A stretch of DNA of 64,000 nt from Gymnothorax reevesii (GCA_029721435.1 CM056581.1:67752712-67816711); one strand, 5' to 3'. Shown: positions 20,905-32,310, numbered from the stretch's first letter. Translations and numbers: made by a program. The notes: generated from the sequence alone by a model not told the origin.

Positions 20905-23900
20905 AGGGTGAGGTGGAGCAGTGAGGGTATTGCAGTGAGCGGTGGGGTGGTGCTGAAGAGGGTGGTGCAGTAAGAGGTGAGGTGATGTAGTAAGGGTAGT
21001 GCAGTTAGCAGTAGGGTGGTGCAGAAAAGGGTGGTGTATTAATGGGTGAGCTGGAGCAGTAAGGGTATTGCAGTAAGCGGTGGGGTGGTGCAGAAGAAGG
21101 CAGTGTATTAAAGGATGAGGTGGAGCAGTAAGGGTACTGCAGTAAGTGGTGGGGTGGTGAAGAAGAGGGTGGTGTATTAGGGGTGCGGTGGAGCAGTAAG
21201 GGTAGTGCAGTTAGTAGTGGGTTGGTGTAGAAGAGGGTGGCGTATTAAAAGGTGAGGTGGAGCAGTCAGGGTAGTGCAGGAAGCAGTGTAGGGGTGTAGA
21301 AGAGGATGTTGTATTAAATGGTGAGGTGGAACAGTAAAGGTAGTGTAGTTTGGAGTGGGGTGGTGTAGAACTGGGTGGTGTTTTAAAGGGTGAGGTGGAG
21401 CAGTAAGAGTAGTACAGTAAGTGGTGAAGGGGCGTAAAAGAGGATGGTGTATTAAAGGGTGAGGTGGAGCAGTAAGGGTAGTGCAGTTAGCAGTAGGGTG
21501 GTGCAGAACAGGGTGGTGTATTAAAGGGTGAGATGGAGCAGTAAGGGTAGTGCAGTAAGCGGTGGGGTGGTGCAGAAGAGGGTGGTATATTAAAGGGTGA
21601 GGTGGAGGAGTAAAGGTAGTGCAGTTAGCAGTGGGGTGGTGTAAAAGAGGGTGTTGTATTAAAAGGTGAGGTGGAGCAGTCAGGGTAGCGCATTAAGCGG
21701 TGTAGTGGTGTAGAAGAGGATGGTGTATTTAATGGTGAGGTGGAGCAGTAAGGGCAGTGCAGTTTGCAGTGGAGTGGTGCAAAAGAGGGTGGTGTACTAA
21801 TGAGTCAGGTGGAGCAGAAAGGGTATTGAAATAAGCGGTGGGGTGGTGCAGAAGAGGGTGGTGTATTAAGGGGTGAGGCAGGGCAGTAAAGGTAGTGCAG
21901 TAAGCGATGAGTGGTGCAGAAGAGGGTGGTGTTTTAAGGGGTGAGGTGGAGCAGTAAGGCTATTGCAGTAAGCAGTGGGGTGGTGCAGAAAAGGGAGGTG
22001 TATTCAGTGGTAAGTTGGAGCAGTTAAGATAGTGCAGTAAGCGATGGGGAGGTGGAGAAGAGGGTGGTGGATTTAGGGGTGAGGTGGAGCAGTCAGGGTA
22101 GCACCTTAAGCGGTGTAGAAGAGGATGGTGTATTTAATGGTGAGGTGGAGCAGTAAGGGTAGTGCAGTTTGCAGTGGAGTGATGCAAAAGAGGGTGGTGT
22201 ACTAAAGGGTCAGGTGGAGCAGAAAGGGTATTGAAATAAGCGGTGGGGAGGTGCAGAAGAGGGTGGTGTATTAAGGGGTGAGGCGGGGCAGTAAGGGTAG
22301 TGCAGTAAGTGATGGGGTGGTGTAGAAGAGGGTGGTGTATTTAGGGGTGAGGTGGAGCAGTAAGGTAGTGCAGTAAGTGGTATGGTGGCGAAGAAGAGGA
22401 TGGTGTATTAAAGGGTGAGATGGAGCAGTAAGGGTAGTGCAGTAAGCGATGAGTGGTGCTGAAGATGGTGGTTTATCAAGGGGTGTGGTGGAGCAGTAAG
22501 GCTATTGCAGTAAGCAGTGGGTTGGTGCAGAAGAGGGGGGTGTATTAAAGGGCGAGTTGTAGCAGTAAAGGTAGTGCAGTAAGCGATGGGGTGGTGTTGA
22601 AGAGGGTGGTGTCTTTAGGGGTGAGGTGGTGCAGTAAGGGTAGTGCATTAAGTGGTGTGGTGATGTAGAAGAGAGTGATGTATTAATGGGTGAGGTGGCG
22701 CAGTAAGGGTAGTGCAGTAAGCGATGGGGTCGTGCAGAAGAGGGTGGTGTAATAAGGGGTGAAGTGGAGCAGTAAGAGTAGTGCAGTAAGTGGTGGTGTG
22801 GTGTAGAAGAGGGTGGTGTATTTAGTGGAGAGTTGGAGCAGTAAGGGTAGTGCAGTAAGTGGTGTGGTGGTGCAAAAGAGGGTGGTGTATTAAGGGTTTG
22901 AGGTGGAGCAGTAATAGTAGTACAGTAAGCGATGGGGTGGTAAAGAAGAGGGTGGTGTATTAATGGGTGAGGTGGAGCAGTAAGGTTAGTGCAGTAATCG
23001 GTGTCGGGGTGTAGATGAGGAAAGTGTATTAAATGGTGAGGTGGAGCAGTAAGGGTAGTGTAGTACGCAGTGGGGTGGTGTAGAAGAGGGTGGCGTATTA
23101 AAGGGTGAGGTGGAGCTGTAAGGGTAGTGCAGTAAGTGGTGTAGGGGCGTAAAAGAGGATGGTGTATTAAAGGCTGAGGTGGAGCAGTAAGGGTAGTGCA
23201 GTTAGCAGTAGAGTGGTGTAGAAGAGGGTGGTGTATTAAAGGGTGAGATGGAGCATTAAGGGTACTGCAGTAAGCTGTGGGGTGGGGCAGAAGAGGGTGG
23301 TGTATTTTAGGGTGATGTGGAGCAGTAAGGGTAGTGCAGTAAGTGGTGTAGGGGTGTAAAAGAGGATGGTGTATTAAACGGTGAGGTGGAGCAGTGAGTA
23401 TAGTGCAGTTCGCAGAGGGGTGGTGTAGTAGAGGGTGGTGTATTAAAGGGTAAGATGGAGCAGTAAGGGTATTGCAGTAAGCTATGGGGTGGTGCAGAAG
23501 AGGGTGGTGTATTAAAGGGTGAGGTGGAGCAGTAAGGATAGTGCAGTTCGCAGTGGGGTGGTGTAGAAGAGGGTGGTGTATTAAAGGGTGAGGTGGAGCA
23601 GTCAGGGCAGTGCAGTAAGCGGTGTAGGGGTGAAGAAGAGGATGGTGTATTAAATGGTGAGGTGGAGCAGTAAGGGTAGTGCAGTTCGCAGTGGGGTGGT
23701 GTAGAAGAGGATGGTGTATTAAAGGGTGAGGTGAGGCAGTAAGGATAGTGCAGTAAGCGGTGTTTGGTGCAGAATAGGGTGGTTTAGTAAGAGGTGATGT
23801 GGAGCAGTAAGGGTAGTGCAGTAAGTGATGGGGTGGTCCAGAAGATGGTGGTGTATTAAGGGGTGAGGTAGCGCAGTAAGGTGCGGTGGAGCAGTGAGGA

Positions 23901-23930
23901 TGGTGCATTAAGAGGTGAGGTGGTGCAGTA
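20905..23930 (+). repeat. 69-bp minisatellite array, right part
   Basis: This continues the array interrupted at 18638, with about 44 more units of the same 69-bp type and the same three sub-units. The minus strand is open for 468 codons (22502-23908) because the unit length is a multiple of three and stop-free. The translation is a monotonous His/Pro/Thr/Cys repeat with no start context or domain, so I do not call it a gene. Confidence 0.93.
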
Positions 23931-24719
23931 ATCGGTGGGGTGGTGCAGACATACAGAAAGTGAAGTGGAGGCTCTCCAGTGTGGTGGAGGCAGAAGCTTC
24001 ATCCTCCCACAGCAACAGTCCTATTATATAATGCAGCATAAAAACTGATACTTCATGCGTGACACACGCTCTGGCAGAGTCATGGCAAAGTTTTACATCT
24101 GAATCCAATAATAATCAAATGTGAGCATTTTATGTTTTTAAGATTTGCAGAATATTTTGCACGCTGAGCGGTTTGCCGTATGTGTGCTCATAAATGCTTG
24201 CGTATAAATGCATCTAAATGTATATTTGGAACACATACCGTCGTGAACGTGAAGAGTTTATTGAATGTGTGCACATGTTTGGGTTATGACTGTGTTAGTG
24301 TGGTTGGTTGGTAGGTCTATACGTATACGGTGTACATGTGTGTCATGGATGTGTTTGCGTGTGTGTGTGTGTGTGTGTGTGTGGTGTTCATGTATGTAAG
24401 CTTGTGTCATGCGCGTAAGCGAGTTGTGTACATGCTAGCAGTGTGTGCTCTTGCATTCGCTCGTGCAAGGTGTTGATCCCTGTCTTACCACTCAGTAATA
24501 CACGCAGTGGCTGTGGCTTTCTCTCAGTGGACACACTTCCTGCCTTTGTTCCCCAGGTTACATAATCGAAGAGCTAATATTAGGCAGCAGAGACACCTAA
24601 ATGACAGCACTATTAGAATATGCGCAGTAAAGCAGCAAGACCTGCTGTTCCTTTGTTTCAATATTATCTCCAAAATTGTTTTATTATGCTGCTGTATGAA
24701 AGCACAATACCAGCTGTCG
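23931..24719. other. unassigned DNA with a (GT)n tract
   Basis: A (GT)n microsatellite of about 12 units is at 24359-24383, within TG-rich DNA (24180-24470). No coding relic or transposon end was seen. Confidence 0.55.
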
Positions 24720-25110
24720 TGAGATAGCACGGTAACACTGTACGATAAGACCCCATGTCTTGGCAGTGAGACACAGTAACGTAGCAGCTGTAAGGCACAG
24801 TGACATAAGAGCAGTGTGACGCTAAGATAAGAACCGTAGTGCACTGTGAGATAGGAGCAATGTGGCACTGTAAAAGAATTACAACACTGCATGATAAGGG
24901 ATGTTTCACACAGTAAGAGCTGCAAGATAAGAGTTGTCAGAAACTGAAAATTAGTAGTATTCTCACACAAGTAACATACATAAAAGCAGCCAGACACCAT
25001 CAAATAAGGCAAGTAACATATTGTGCAGTGTCTCATAGTAACATAAGAGCAGTGAGATACCAGAAAATAAGAGCAATGTGACATTAAAATAAGCAGCTGA
25101 GATAATAAGC
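24720..25110 (+). repeat. degenerate ~24-bp tandem repeat
   Basis: gtgacataagagcagtg(t/a)gac-like units recur every ~22-27 bases, heavily diverged. On the minus strand this produces repeated S-H-C-S-Y words. Confidence 0.7.
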
Positions 25111-25127
25111 ACTGCTATAAAAGCAGA

Positions 25128-25260
25128 TGTGACTGCGCTGTGGGTCGGGGTTGAAGTAAGAATATTTGACTGCTCAGTGAGGCAGGTCTATAGTAAGAGC
25201 CTGTGACCTCACTGGAGGAGGGGTTATAGTACGATCATGTGACTACACTGGTGGGGCAAC
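25128..25260 (+). repeat. ~37-bp degenerate tandem repeat
   Basis: Four diverged units begin atgtgactgcgctg, atttgactgctcag, ctgtgacctcactg and atgtgactacactg. Each is followed by a G-rich segment and a tatagta(a/c)ga word. Confidence 0.6.
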
Positions 25261-26656
25261 AGCTAAACATTGGGCAATCAGCAGTAACACCAGCACTGAT
25301 CTGAAACCTCATAAATCTCTCACTCTTCTCCTGGCACAAGTGCTCCCCATGCTCGGCAATCGCACTGGCAGCATGAGTGGGCGTTTAGGGAATCAGCCGC
25401 AGTGAACATGCACAGCCAGTCCACCTACATTTGGCCGAGATCAGCTGCGCTTGCCAAGAGAGCTGCATAACTTCACTTCGCCTCCAAGAGGGTTGAGGCA
25501 TTACCAATAGTCCCCACCAGGGGGAAGTACTTCCTGCATGTCTCCATGGGCTCGACGGAAAGAGACTGTATTTAATGCCATCGCAATGGGAATTAAGCCG
25601 AATACAGAGCAGTTGCTGCCACAAAGGTGCACTGAAACGCATATCAGATATCCAGAGCGATATTTCGCATTGCGAAGTTAGCATGACATGCTATCGCTTC
25701 GGAGCTTTAATTAGACTTGCAGCAACAGAATTGTGATTGAGCGCTAGGATGAGTCATCTGCTGGCTCGCTAATGTTCTGCAGTTGACCAGCTAACTGTAA
25801 TGAAAAAGCGGAAGGAGGGCCACGCTGCATGAGGTCCTTCACCAGGAGTAATTAAGAGGCAACAGATGGCAGCGCTATTAACATCTGCACAGCCAAAATA
25901 AGGTGCCATATTCTAGTTTCAGTGTAGGTGTACACAAAACAGCATTACCACGGCTTTAAATCTACATCCAATTAGCCAATAGGAACTTCAGAACAGTTTT
26001 TTTCCGCTTGCACAAAGCATTTTACATCAGGCAATCACATGCAAATAATGCACACATTTTTTTTATTTTTTACCAGTTTAACAAAAAGGATGATAGAAAG
26101 GCTACTGAAATTATCTGCCACACAATCATGTTTAGAATTATTTTATAGTGCATATTTGTACATATCTACTTTCCGCTACAAAAACAAAGGCTTGTGCATC
26201 CCTGAATGGTCATAAAATAAAAAAAGATCACTTTTTGACTAATGACAATGTAATATCTTGCAAATTTTTCCACCAAACTTAAAATAAAGCCCTTTACATA
26301 AACGTTTGCACAAGTCAATAGAATATAATCAGCACTTGCTACCTGCACTGCACTGCCTCCAGAGTTCTTGTAGGGAATACCTTAATGTACCTCAGTACTT
26401 TCAGAATTAATTAAATTTATATTCTGAAAGTAAAATTTTCAAACTGATTATTTTTGGCATACTAATCATCATAAATCCGAAAAATAGACTAACATACATG
26501 CTAACAGACTCAAGAGCTCAAAAAAAAAATGCATACACTGGCGGGCACCATCGTTATATCCACAAAACAGAGTTAAAATGACCTTTTATTGATGTATAAT
26601 GAAAATACATCCATACATAACAACTGCAGCACTCATAACTCTCTTCCTCTTTTGTG

Positions 26657-26687
<31 letters not shown>

Positions 26688-27740
26688 CTCGCCCACACTG
26701 CTCTTCTCTCAAGCACTTGTGATACAGCATGTCACGTTCCCACAGCAACTGGTTTTAGTTCTAACAAGGCCTGAGGCAGAGTGCAAGCAAACGTTCCTCG
26801 AAATAGCCCTGCATTCACACCACAGGTGTTTGCGTGACAACTATAAACAGTCAAATCCATAAATATATTGCGATTGACAGAGTTATTGTTGTTTTAGCAG
26901 TCTACCACCTATGAGCTCAAAGTGCTGGCTTTTATCTGAGGGTATTTAAATCCATTGGATGCTCTTGATGTGATGCCTAAACAGCCGTCACTGCCAGCAA
27001 AGTGAGCCATCGTTCGGCTGAAAAATCTCAACAAATCCATCAAAGAGATAGTAAAAACGTTAGGTGCAGTCCAATCAACCATTTGGTGCATTCTGTGGAA
27101 GTGAGAAAAAAACTGCTAGGCTCAGGACCTCTAAAAGACTCAAATGTATAGAAACGTTTGCAATTCCTACTGGCGCCACAGAATTCTGCACATCAAGAGT
27201 ACATTACTTCATTTCAAATCTGTCATGGTGGCGTACAAAGCCAAAATGATAAAAATAGAGTCATTTTCCAACACTTATGGGCCTGACTGCATATCATATT
27301 AAAAAACTGTTCTTAATGATAACTTTCAAATATGTATTGCTTTAGATGATTTCTCATGTGCCTTCTGAAAACCTAAGCCCCTATCCAGGGAGCGGCTGCA
27401 TATAAATAAACCGAGCCTTTGACTTCAATGCAAGACTTTGTCACGACCCTCATGTCTTGTTAATTATCCCCTCTTCCTTTCCAGAAATCTGCATGTCTTT
27501 TAGCAACACTGTCTCCTAAAATAGTTTGATGACTTACATGCTTCCCCTTTCCAGGTGTAATTCATTTGTATGCCCTACTTCCTTGTGTTCCTGGGCGAAA
27601 ATAATGATACTTTTGCCCCGCTTCAATCCCTTCAGCTGCTGTCAACTTATATATTCTATGCTGCTCGTCCAAAATAGAAGTCGTCGTTTGGACATAAATA
27701 AACAATTATTATGACTGGATCATTATTGCAGCAATTATTA
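25261..27740. other. unassigned DNA; probably single-copy
   Basis: No transposon terminus or coding relic was recognised over 2.5 kb. A (CT)n tract lies at ~26657-26683. This and 10.5-13 kb are the best candidates in the window for unique host sequence, but I could not identify exons in either. Confidence 0.4.
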
Positions 27741-27749
27741 TGTTCCAGC

Positions 27750-28118
27750 TAGCAATAAATATTTCAACCATGAGTGAAGAAGTATGTAGCTTCGCATTTC
27801 TTGAAAAAAAAAAAAATGTCGGAAAACATATCCCTTGGTGGCGGAAAAGGTACACAGTATTTCAGAAGTGGGATATTACAGACCTGCGTCTAGCAAAAGA
27901 AACAATGAATGATGAAAACAAGCCTGAGGAATTATTTTCACACACAAAATAGCCTCCCAAAGCCCTGACCTTAATCACATTGAATGTTATTCTGATGTTC
28001 TGGAGAAGATTACAGAGTGGTTCAACAATATTGTAGTCCTCACAAGATCTCAAGCCAAAAATTAATCCAACTCTGATTGAAAATAAATGTTCTGACATTG
28101 CATATGGTTGCCAAAGCA
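27750..28118 (+). pseudogene. Tc1-derived fragment, plus strand
   Basis: This aligns over most of its length with the reverse complement of 35937-36483. Shared words include ggaaaacatatccctt(g), gtatttcag, tggttcaac and gaaaataaatgttctg. A partial SPDLNHIE-like stretch (27963-27995) is the region of the third catalytic residue of a Tc1 transposase. It is frameshifted and truncated, and no TIR is visible on this copy. Confidence 0.6.
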
Positions 28119-28119
28119 A

Positions 28120-28292
28120 AGACACAACAAATTTAGGATCGTGAAATTTGTAATTAACAGGATGCACTCATATCTAGATGAAATAAAATGGAAGATACTC
28201 CTTGATTGTAAGTTTTTAAATGAAATGTGGGGTGGATTCAAGGGAGTCCTGCTTAAAGCACAATGGAAATTCATTCCAAAGGTGTCATCAGA
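28120..28292 (+). pseudogene. CR1-type LINE ORF2 fragment, first piece
   Basis: NRMHSYLDEIKWKILLD, LNEMWGGFKGVLL and FIPKVS match the linker between endonuclease and reverse transcriptase of the better preserved LINE at 42383-49145 (44530-44680 there). Homology stops right after FIPKVS. The matching continuation is at 37328-38090 on the same strand, about 9 kb away, which suggests one LINE split by later insertions. Confidence 0.75.
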
Positions 28293-28451
28293 GGGATATT
28301 GGCACTGCTCTCATCCTCGCCTTAAAGCGCATTATATCTCCAAACTCAATCCTATCTAGGTTTCCTAATTACCAACAACGTGTTAATATGATCTGTTGCA
28401 AGGGTTAGTCCATATCCATTTCCACTTAGCTTGCGTTATAGTTCATTGATA

Positions 28452-28665
28452 TACAGTTGCAATCAAAATTATCCCACCCCCGTTATGAATTAGGTTTACT
28501 GACAAAATTTACAACCTTTCAGCTGTTTGCAATGAACTAATCAAACAAGAACAGTTCAAATGGCTCAAAACAACAAATGGTACAAGTGGCTTCTCCAAGT
28601 TCAACACAAAATACCACTTCTATTGACTACTGCAGGCTCAAAATTATTCAACCCCTTCATGAAAA
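28452..28665 (+). repeat. left TIR of the expanded Tc1
   Basis: Inverted match to 36968-37189, with the same blocks in the same order: caatcaaaattat, caaaatttacaa, ttctccaa, actactgcag. Divergence is much higher than in the intact Tc1 at 2.5 kb, so this is an older copy. Confidence 0.8.
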
Positions 28666-28674
28666 GCATCTTTA

Positions 28675-29640
28675 ATACTTAGTAGAGCGCCCTTTTGCCA
28701 CTATGACCTGCTGGAAATGTGATGCATAGGCAGATGCCAGATTTTGGCAGCATTCCAAGGAATCTTAGCCCAGTACTCATGGACAACGCTATTCTAGGAA
28801 TTGCATGCTGCAACTGTGTTCTTCAAATCCGACCTGAGATTTTTTATGGTGTTCAAGTGAGGTGAGTGTGATGGGCACTCTAAAATCTTAATGGAAAAAC
28901 TTCCGCACACTGTCTTCTCTGCAAAGAAAAAAAACTTTATTGTTTTAACAATAAAGTGACAATAAAGTTTTTTTCTTTGCAGACAAGACAGTGTGCGTGA
29001 GTTTTTACATTTTGATTTTGCCAACCCTCTCCTATGCACCTGTCAACCTACTAGGTGTGCAAAAGCCTTCCAACCATGTATTTTACACTCTAAAATCTTC
29101 CCAGACTTCTTCTGAAACCAAGTCTTGGTGGATGTTGAGGTATGCTCAGGATCATTGTCCCATTGGAAGGTCCAATGATGCCTAAGTGTCAGCTTTACAG
29201 ACGGAATGACACTTTCTCCTTAGATATCCTGGTACTTGACTGAATCCATCTTGCCCTCCACAGTTTGCAGATTTCCAGTCCAGAGGAAGCTAGGTAGCCA
29301 CAGAGCATCAAAAAGCCCCCACAATTCTTTACTGTAGGCAGGGTGTACTTTTCAGCATATGCTTCTTTATTCCTCCTGCAGGCATACGACTGATTCATAA
29401 GCCCGTGGGTTTTTGACCACCCGTCTTCTCAGGAATCTGGTGGCAGCCATTGATAGCTTCCTCTTTCTACCACATCCTGGTACTGTAGCCACTCTTCCTT
29501 TAACTCTGAACTTGCGAACTATGCTTCCAACTGTATCTCTACAAAAATTTAATGCCTGTGCTACCTTTTTGTATCATTTTCCTTGTTAGTGGCAGGCAAT
29601 GATCTCCTCAATTAGCTCCTCTATTTATCTTACCACGAGG
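28675..29640 (-). pseudogene. Tc1 transposase relic of the expanded element
   Basis: The minus strand from 29640 gives VAQALNFCRDTVGSIVRKFR and GRKRKLS (DNA-binding half), then WRRNKEAYAEKYTLP-like and CGGFLMLCGYLASSGL (catalytic region). Near 28850 an ENLRSDLKNTVAACNS stretch corresponds to the sequence after the third catalytic residue. Stops and frameshifts separate the pieces and the second catalytic Asp region is lost. A 95-bp hairpin at 28904-28997 sits inside the C-terminal part. Confidence 0.78.
28904..28997. repeat. perfect-arm hairpin, ~38-bp arms
   Basis: cgcacactgtcttctctgca at 28904 is mirrored by its near-complement ending at 28997. The arms include a 9-base A/T run and enclose a 17-base loop. 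It interrupts the Tc1 C-terminal coding region, so it is either a tiny palindromic insertion or a local inverted duplication. Confidence 0.8.
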
Positions 29641-30350
29641 AGTACTCCTAAGTCGTGCTAAAACATTTTATGTAGGAGTAAAATCTTAAAAGTTATTCAC
29701 AAAGCTGCTGAGAGTAACTTTTACTCCAAGACTAGGAGTAGCTCTGTGAGAGGTGGGAGGAAATCTCCGTTGCTATGGATGACGTCAATTCTCATGCACG
29801 AGTCTTGAGACAATGAGCACGGTGATTGGTCGTTTGGTGACAGGGCGGCCCATTGAAAAAAATATCCCACATACAACCCTTGGAGGAAAAAAGTCCAAGT
29901 GGCTGGTCTGTCCCATGACAATTATATATGATAATAATGTTGAGCACCCCTGAAAATGCACTATGCTCAGTCTTCACATATCACACTCCAGGCAAATAAA
30001 TATACATAGGAAAGAGATAGTTGTAAAAACGCCAATAGCATAAAATGAGTCAATAATAAAATGCATCATTTGCCCCAATAATTAGCAACTTATTACCCAA
30101 TGAGAATATGTTGCGATCATTTAAATGTCAAGCCTTCAAGTTTATCAAACATTTTATTTTGGGGCTTATTGGGTTGTTTCTCATGCTTGGAGATGTAATT
30201 CTCTGCCTCATCAAGTCAACAACAAATAAAATCGCCTCACGGTCGATCCATCTTCTCAACAACTGCGCATCATTCAGAATTGCAAAGTCATTCCTTCTTT
30301 CAACAGCAGCAGCCATTTTCCGATTCTTTGTGAATAGGTTTTAGCGAGTT
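29641..30350 (-). mobile_element. PIF/Harbinger-like fragment
   Basis: The left ~110 bases carry aggagtactcctaagtcg and ttattcacaaagctgctgag words characteristic of fish Harbinger ends. Further right is a minus-strand transposase N-terminus. The catalytic region is absent, and no intact left TIR was found. Confidence 0.6.
30128..30316 (-). pseudogene. Harbinger transposase N-terminal fragment
   Basis: It starts MAAAVERRNDFAILN and contains AQLLRRWIDREAILFVVDLM followed by ITSPSMRNNPISPKIKCLI. The 'L.RDAILFVVDL...TSPT.RNNPI.P..K' pattern matches the start of HARBI1-like transposases before the DDE domain. After ~62 codons homology ends, so no catalytic residues remain. Confidence 0.75.
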
Positions 30351-30351
30351 A

Positions 30352-30700
30352 AGGGCCCTATCTCACGCCAGAGTCCCTAAACCCGTTATTTGGGGATTTA
30401 GCATTGCGTAAGAAACATTCCCCCACAAAAGTTGCTATCTTGCACACCTGTCTATATCCCTAAATCACCTGCGCTACCCGTTATATTATGCATAGGCGTG
30501 GTTTGGGCGTTACGCCACTTATACCAATCAGTGTGCCTGGAGCCATTGCCTTTAGGAGCAGGCTGTGCAATCCTCAAACTGAAATCCATGATGGAGAGAG
30601 GAAGGTCGCCACGTTTCTCTGAAGACAAAGTTAAATTGCTCGTACATAAGGTCAAATCCAGACAGGGGAGGATCTGTTTTTGTTAAGTTAATCATGAATC
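30352..30700 (+). mobile_element. second Harbinger-type fragment with SANT-like ORF
   Basis: It starts with gggccctatctcacgcc, a typical fish Harbinger-type tip, and contains GC-richer leader DNA. The ORF at 30588-30686 begins MMERGRSPRFSEDKVKLLVH and resembles the Myb/SANT (MSANTD-like) DNA-binding partner encoded by Harbinger elements. It ends after 32 codons. Confidence 0.6.
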
Positions 30701-30702
30701 AT

Positions 30703-30703
30703 A

Positions 30704-30739
<36 letters not shown>

Positions 30740-30740
30740 T
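30703..30740. repeat. (ATT)n microsatellite
   Basis: About 12 ATT units follow the Harbinger fragment. Confidence 0.95.
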
Positions 30741-30924
30741 GACATTGACATATTGTTTAATGTTTGGTATGTAATTAAAAAAATATATCAAGCCTACCCC
30801 TTTTCTGACGGAAACTTCAAAAAAAAAGAAAAGAAAAAGAAAAAAATGTGTTTCGCCATGCACTTCCAACTCCCTCTCCCGTCTAAAATGAAGCGTAGAA
30901 CAAAATCCCATTTTAGAAAAATTA

Positions 30925-31219
30925 AATTAGGTCTATGCACAGGCACTCAGCGACATAACTTTTTTCCCAGCGAGAGCGGCATTTCAGAACTCTGCAGCAA
31001 ATGAAGGTAATTCTGGTGACAAGCACGTGGTTTCGTCTGTTTACATTTTCCAATCGGACAGCTGTCTATTTTTTACAGCAAGTTGCGTGACCGTGCTGCA
31101 AAAACAGGTGTGCGTACTTGTCGCCGAAATTACCTTCATTCGCAAGAGAATTCTGAAATACCGCTCTCGCTAGAAAAAAAAATTGCCATTGCTGAGTGCC
31201 AGTGCATAGACCTACTTTT
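30925..31219. repeat. inverted repeat with ~105-bp arms
   Basis: The left arm is about 30925-31028 and the right arm about 31111-31219, with an ~80-bp spacer. Paired blocks include aggtctatgcac, ctcagc, cgagagcgg, tttcagaa and gaatgaaggtaatt. It is large enough to form a stable stem and is probably the ends of a MITE. No TSD was found. Confidence 0.75.
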
Positions 31220-31380
31220 TGTAATTAAATTATTTTTCTGAACTGAATGTAGCCCATTATTTTGTCGCTGTTAGATGGCTTGGGGGAGAGAAGCTGTGTC
31301 TTCAATTGCCACTTGATTATTCTTGAAATGGAAAACGTGTTAATAAAGAAAAACCATCTAGAATTAGCCAGGACTACTTG
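31220..31380 (+). repeat. diverged relative of the hAT-like MITE right half
   Basis: ttttctgaactgaatgtagc, tgtgtcttcaattgcca, gaaaacg and agccaggacta words match 20330-20490 in the same order. The terminal cggggcg tip is not preserved. Confidence 0.6.
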
Positions 31381-31386
31381 TATGAG

Positions 31387-32310
31387 CAGAAATCTGTGCC
31401 ACCAGAAACTGAATTTGAATCACATGATTTCAAATTGTATTTTTTTTATTTGAATCATTGCATTGAAAAACTGAATCTGAATAGTATCATTTGAAATTGA
31501 ATTCATTAGTTTGTAACAGGAATCTAATAAAATTTGAAAATTCAACTCCCAAATATGCTCATGTTCAGTCCTCACAATTCAAATTCAGTTCTCAAAATTC
31601 AATTTCAATTTACTGTGACAAATATCCGGGTAGTTTTAGGACGAAGGAAGAGCAATCGATCTCAGATGTACAGGACTCCTCTTTGGCCAATCAGCGCCTA
31701 TGTTCTCAAACACGAGTTCGCGCCTCCTCCTGGTCCTGGACGCGTCTTTTTTTTTTTCGTAACCAAGCGAGGCCAGATTTCGCATTTTCTCATGAATGTT
31801 CATGACGCAGGCGGGCCGCAAAATATTTTTTTTCTCTATACGTTATGTCTATTGCACCTTTCACCTGTCCTTTGATTGGTCAATCGTCTCCAAGGAGACA
31901 TTGAAACTTATGAATGGGCAAGATCATGTGGTAGAGTCCCTGACTTACGGTAGCATATTGCTTCAATTCCTGGAAAAAAAATCGGGTCTGTAGTGGAAAG
32001 TTTCTTGTTATTACAAGATCCTTTTCGTGTTATGACAACATATTTTCACGCTTTAACAAGATATCTTTAACGTTATTTCAATGCGAAAACATCACATTAT
32101 GACAAGAAACCTTTGGCTCATTTACATGGTTTGATTAAGTTCTACTTCTTGGGTGTCTTGAAACATGGCGAGATTATGCTATTATTGAGCACGGTGGGCG
32201 ATACTGTCATTAGTATGCGTACAATGAGAGGGATTTTAAAATGCTTGGGGCTGTACGGAAGACAGAATGAGCCTGACCCCCTGGAGGTTGCAACGTTTCT
32301 GAACATCGTT
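31387..32310 (+). mobile_element. integrase-like DNA transposon, copy A
   Basis: This is collinear with the reverse complement of 56640-58580, apart from a 989-bp insert in that second copy. It begins with gcagaaatctgtgccaccag and has a long AT-rich leader, a ttttttttttcgtaaccaag block, and at its right end a coding stretch for an N-terminal helix-turn-helix. Leader words like ttgttattacaagatcct are characteristic. The 3' boundary is unclear. The outer 60 bases recur inverted at 35787-35853. Confidence 0.7.
32113..32310 (+). pseudogene. helix-turn-helix N-terminus of an integrase-like transposase
   Basis: The frame gives LIKFYFLGVLKHGEIMLLL, TVISMRTMRGILKCLGLYGR and EVATFL. The 'GYxxxEIxxxLxxxxxxxISxRTLxRxLKxLGLxRRK' pattern is the DNA-binding start of a group of eukaryotic proteins that carry a downstream rve-type integrase core. 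That assignment is from memory. The same peptide, with few changes, is present in copy B at 56660-56850, so the segment was coding when the copies were made. No catalytic core follows here. Confidence 0.5.

Noticed and set aside
22502..23908. 468-codon minus-strand open frame (His/Pro/Thr/Cys-rich)
   Set aside because: It is a by-product of a 69-bp unit (23 codons) without stops. There is no start context or domain, and the same pattern gives smaller frames in the left part of the array.
13050..25260. CRISPR-like array
   Set aside because: Units are contiguous without unique spacers, repeats are diverged, and the surrounding DNA is that of a fish genome with no cas genes.
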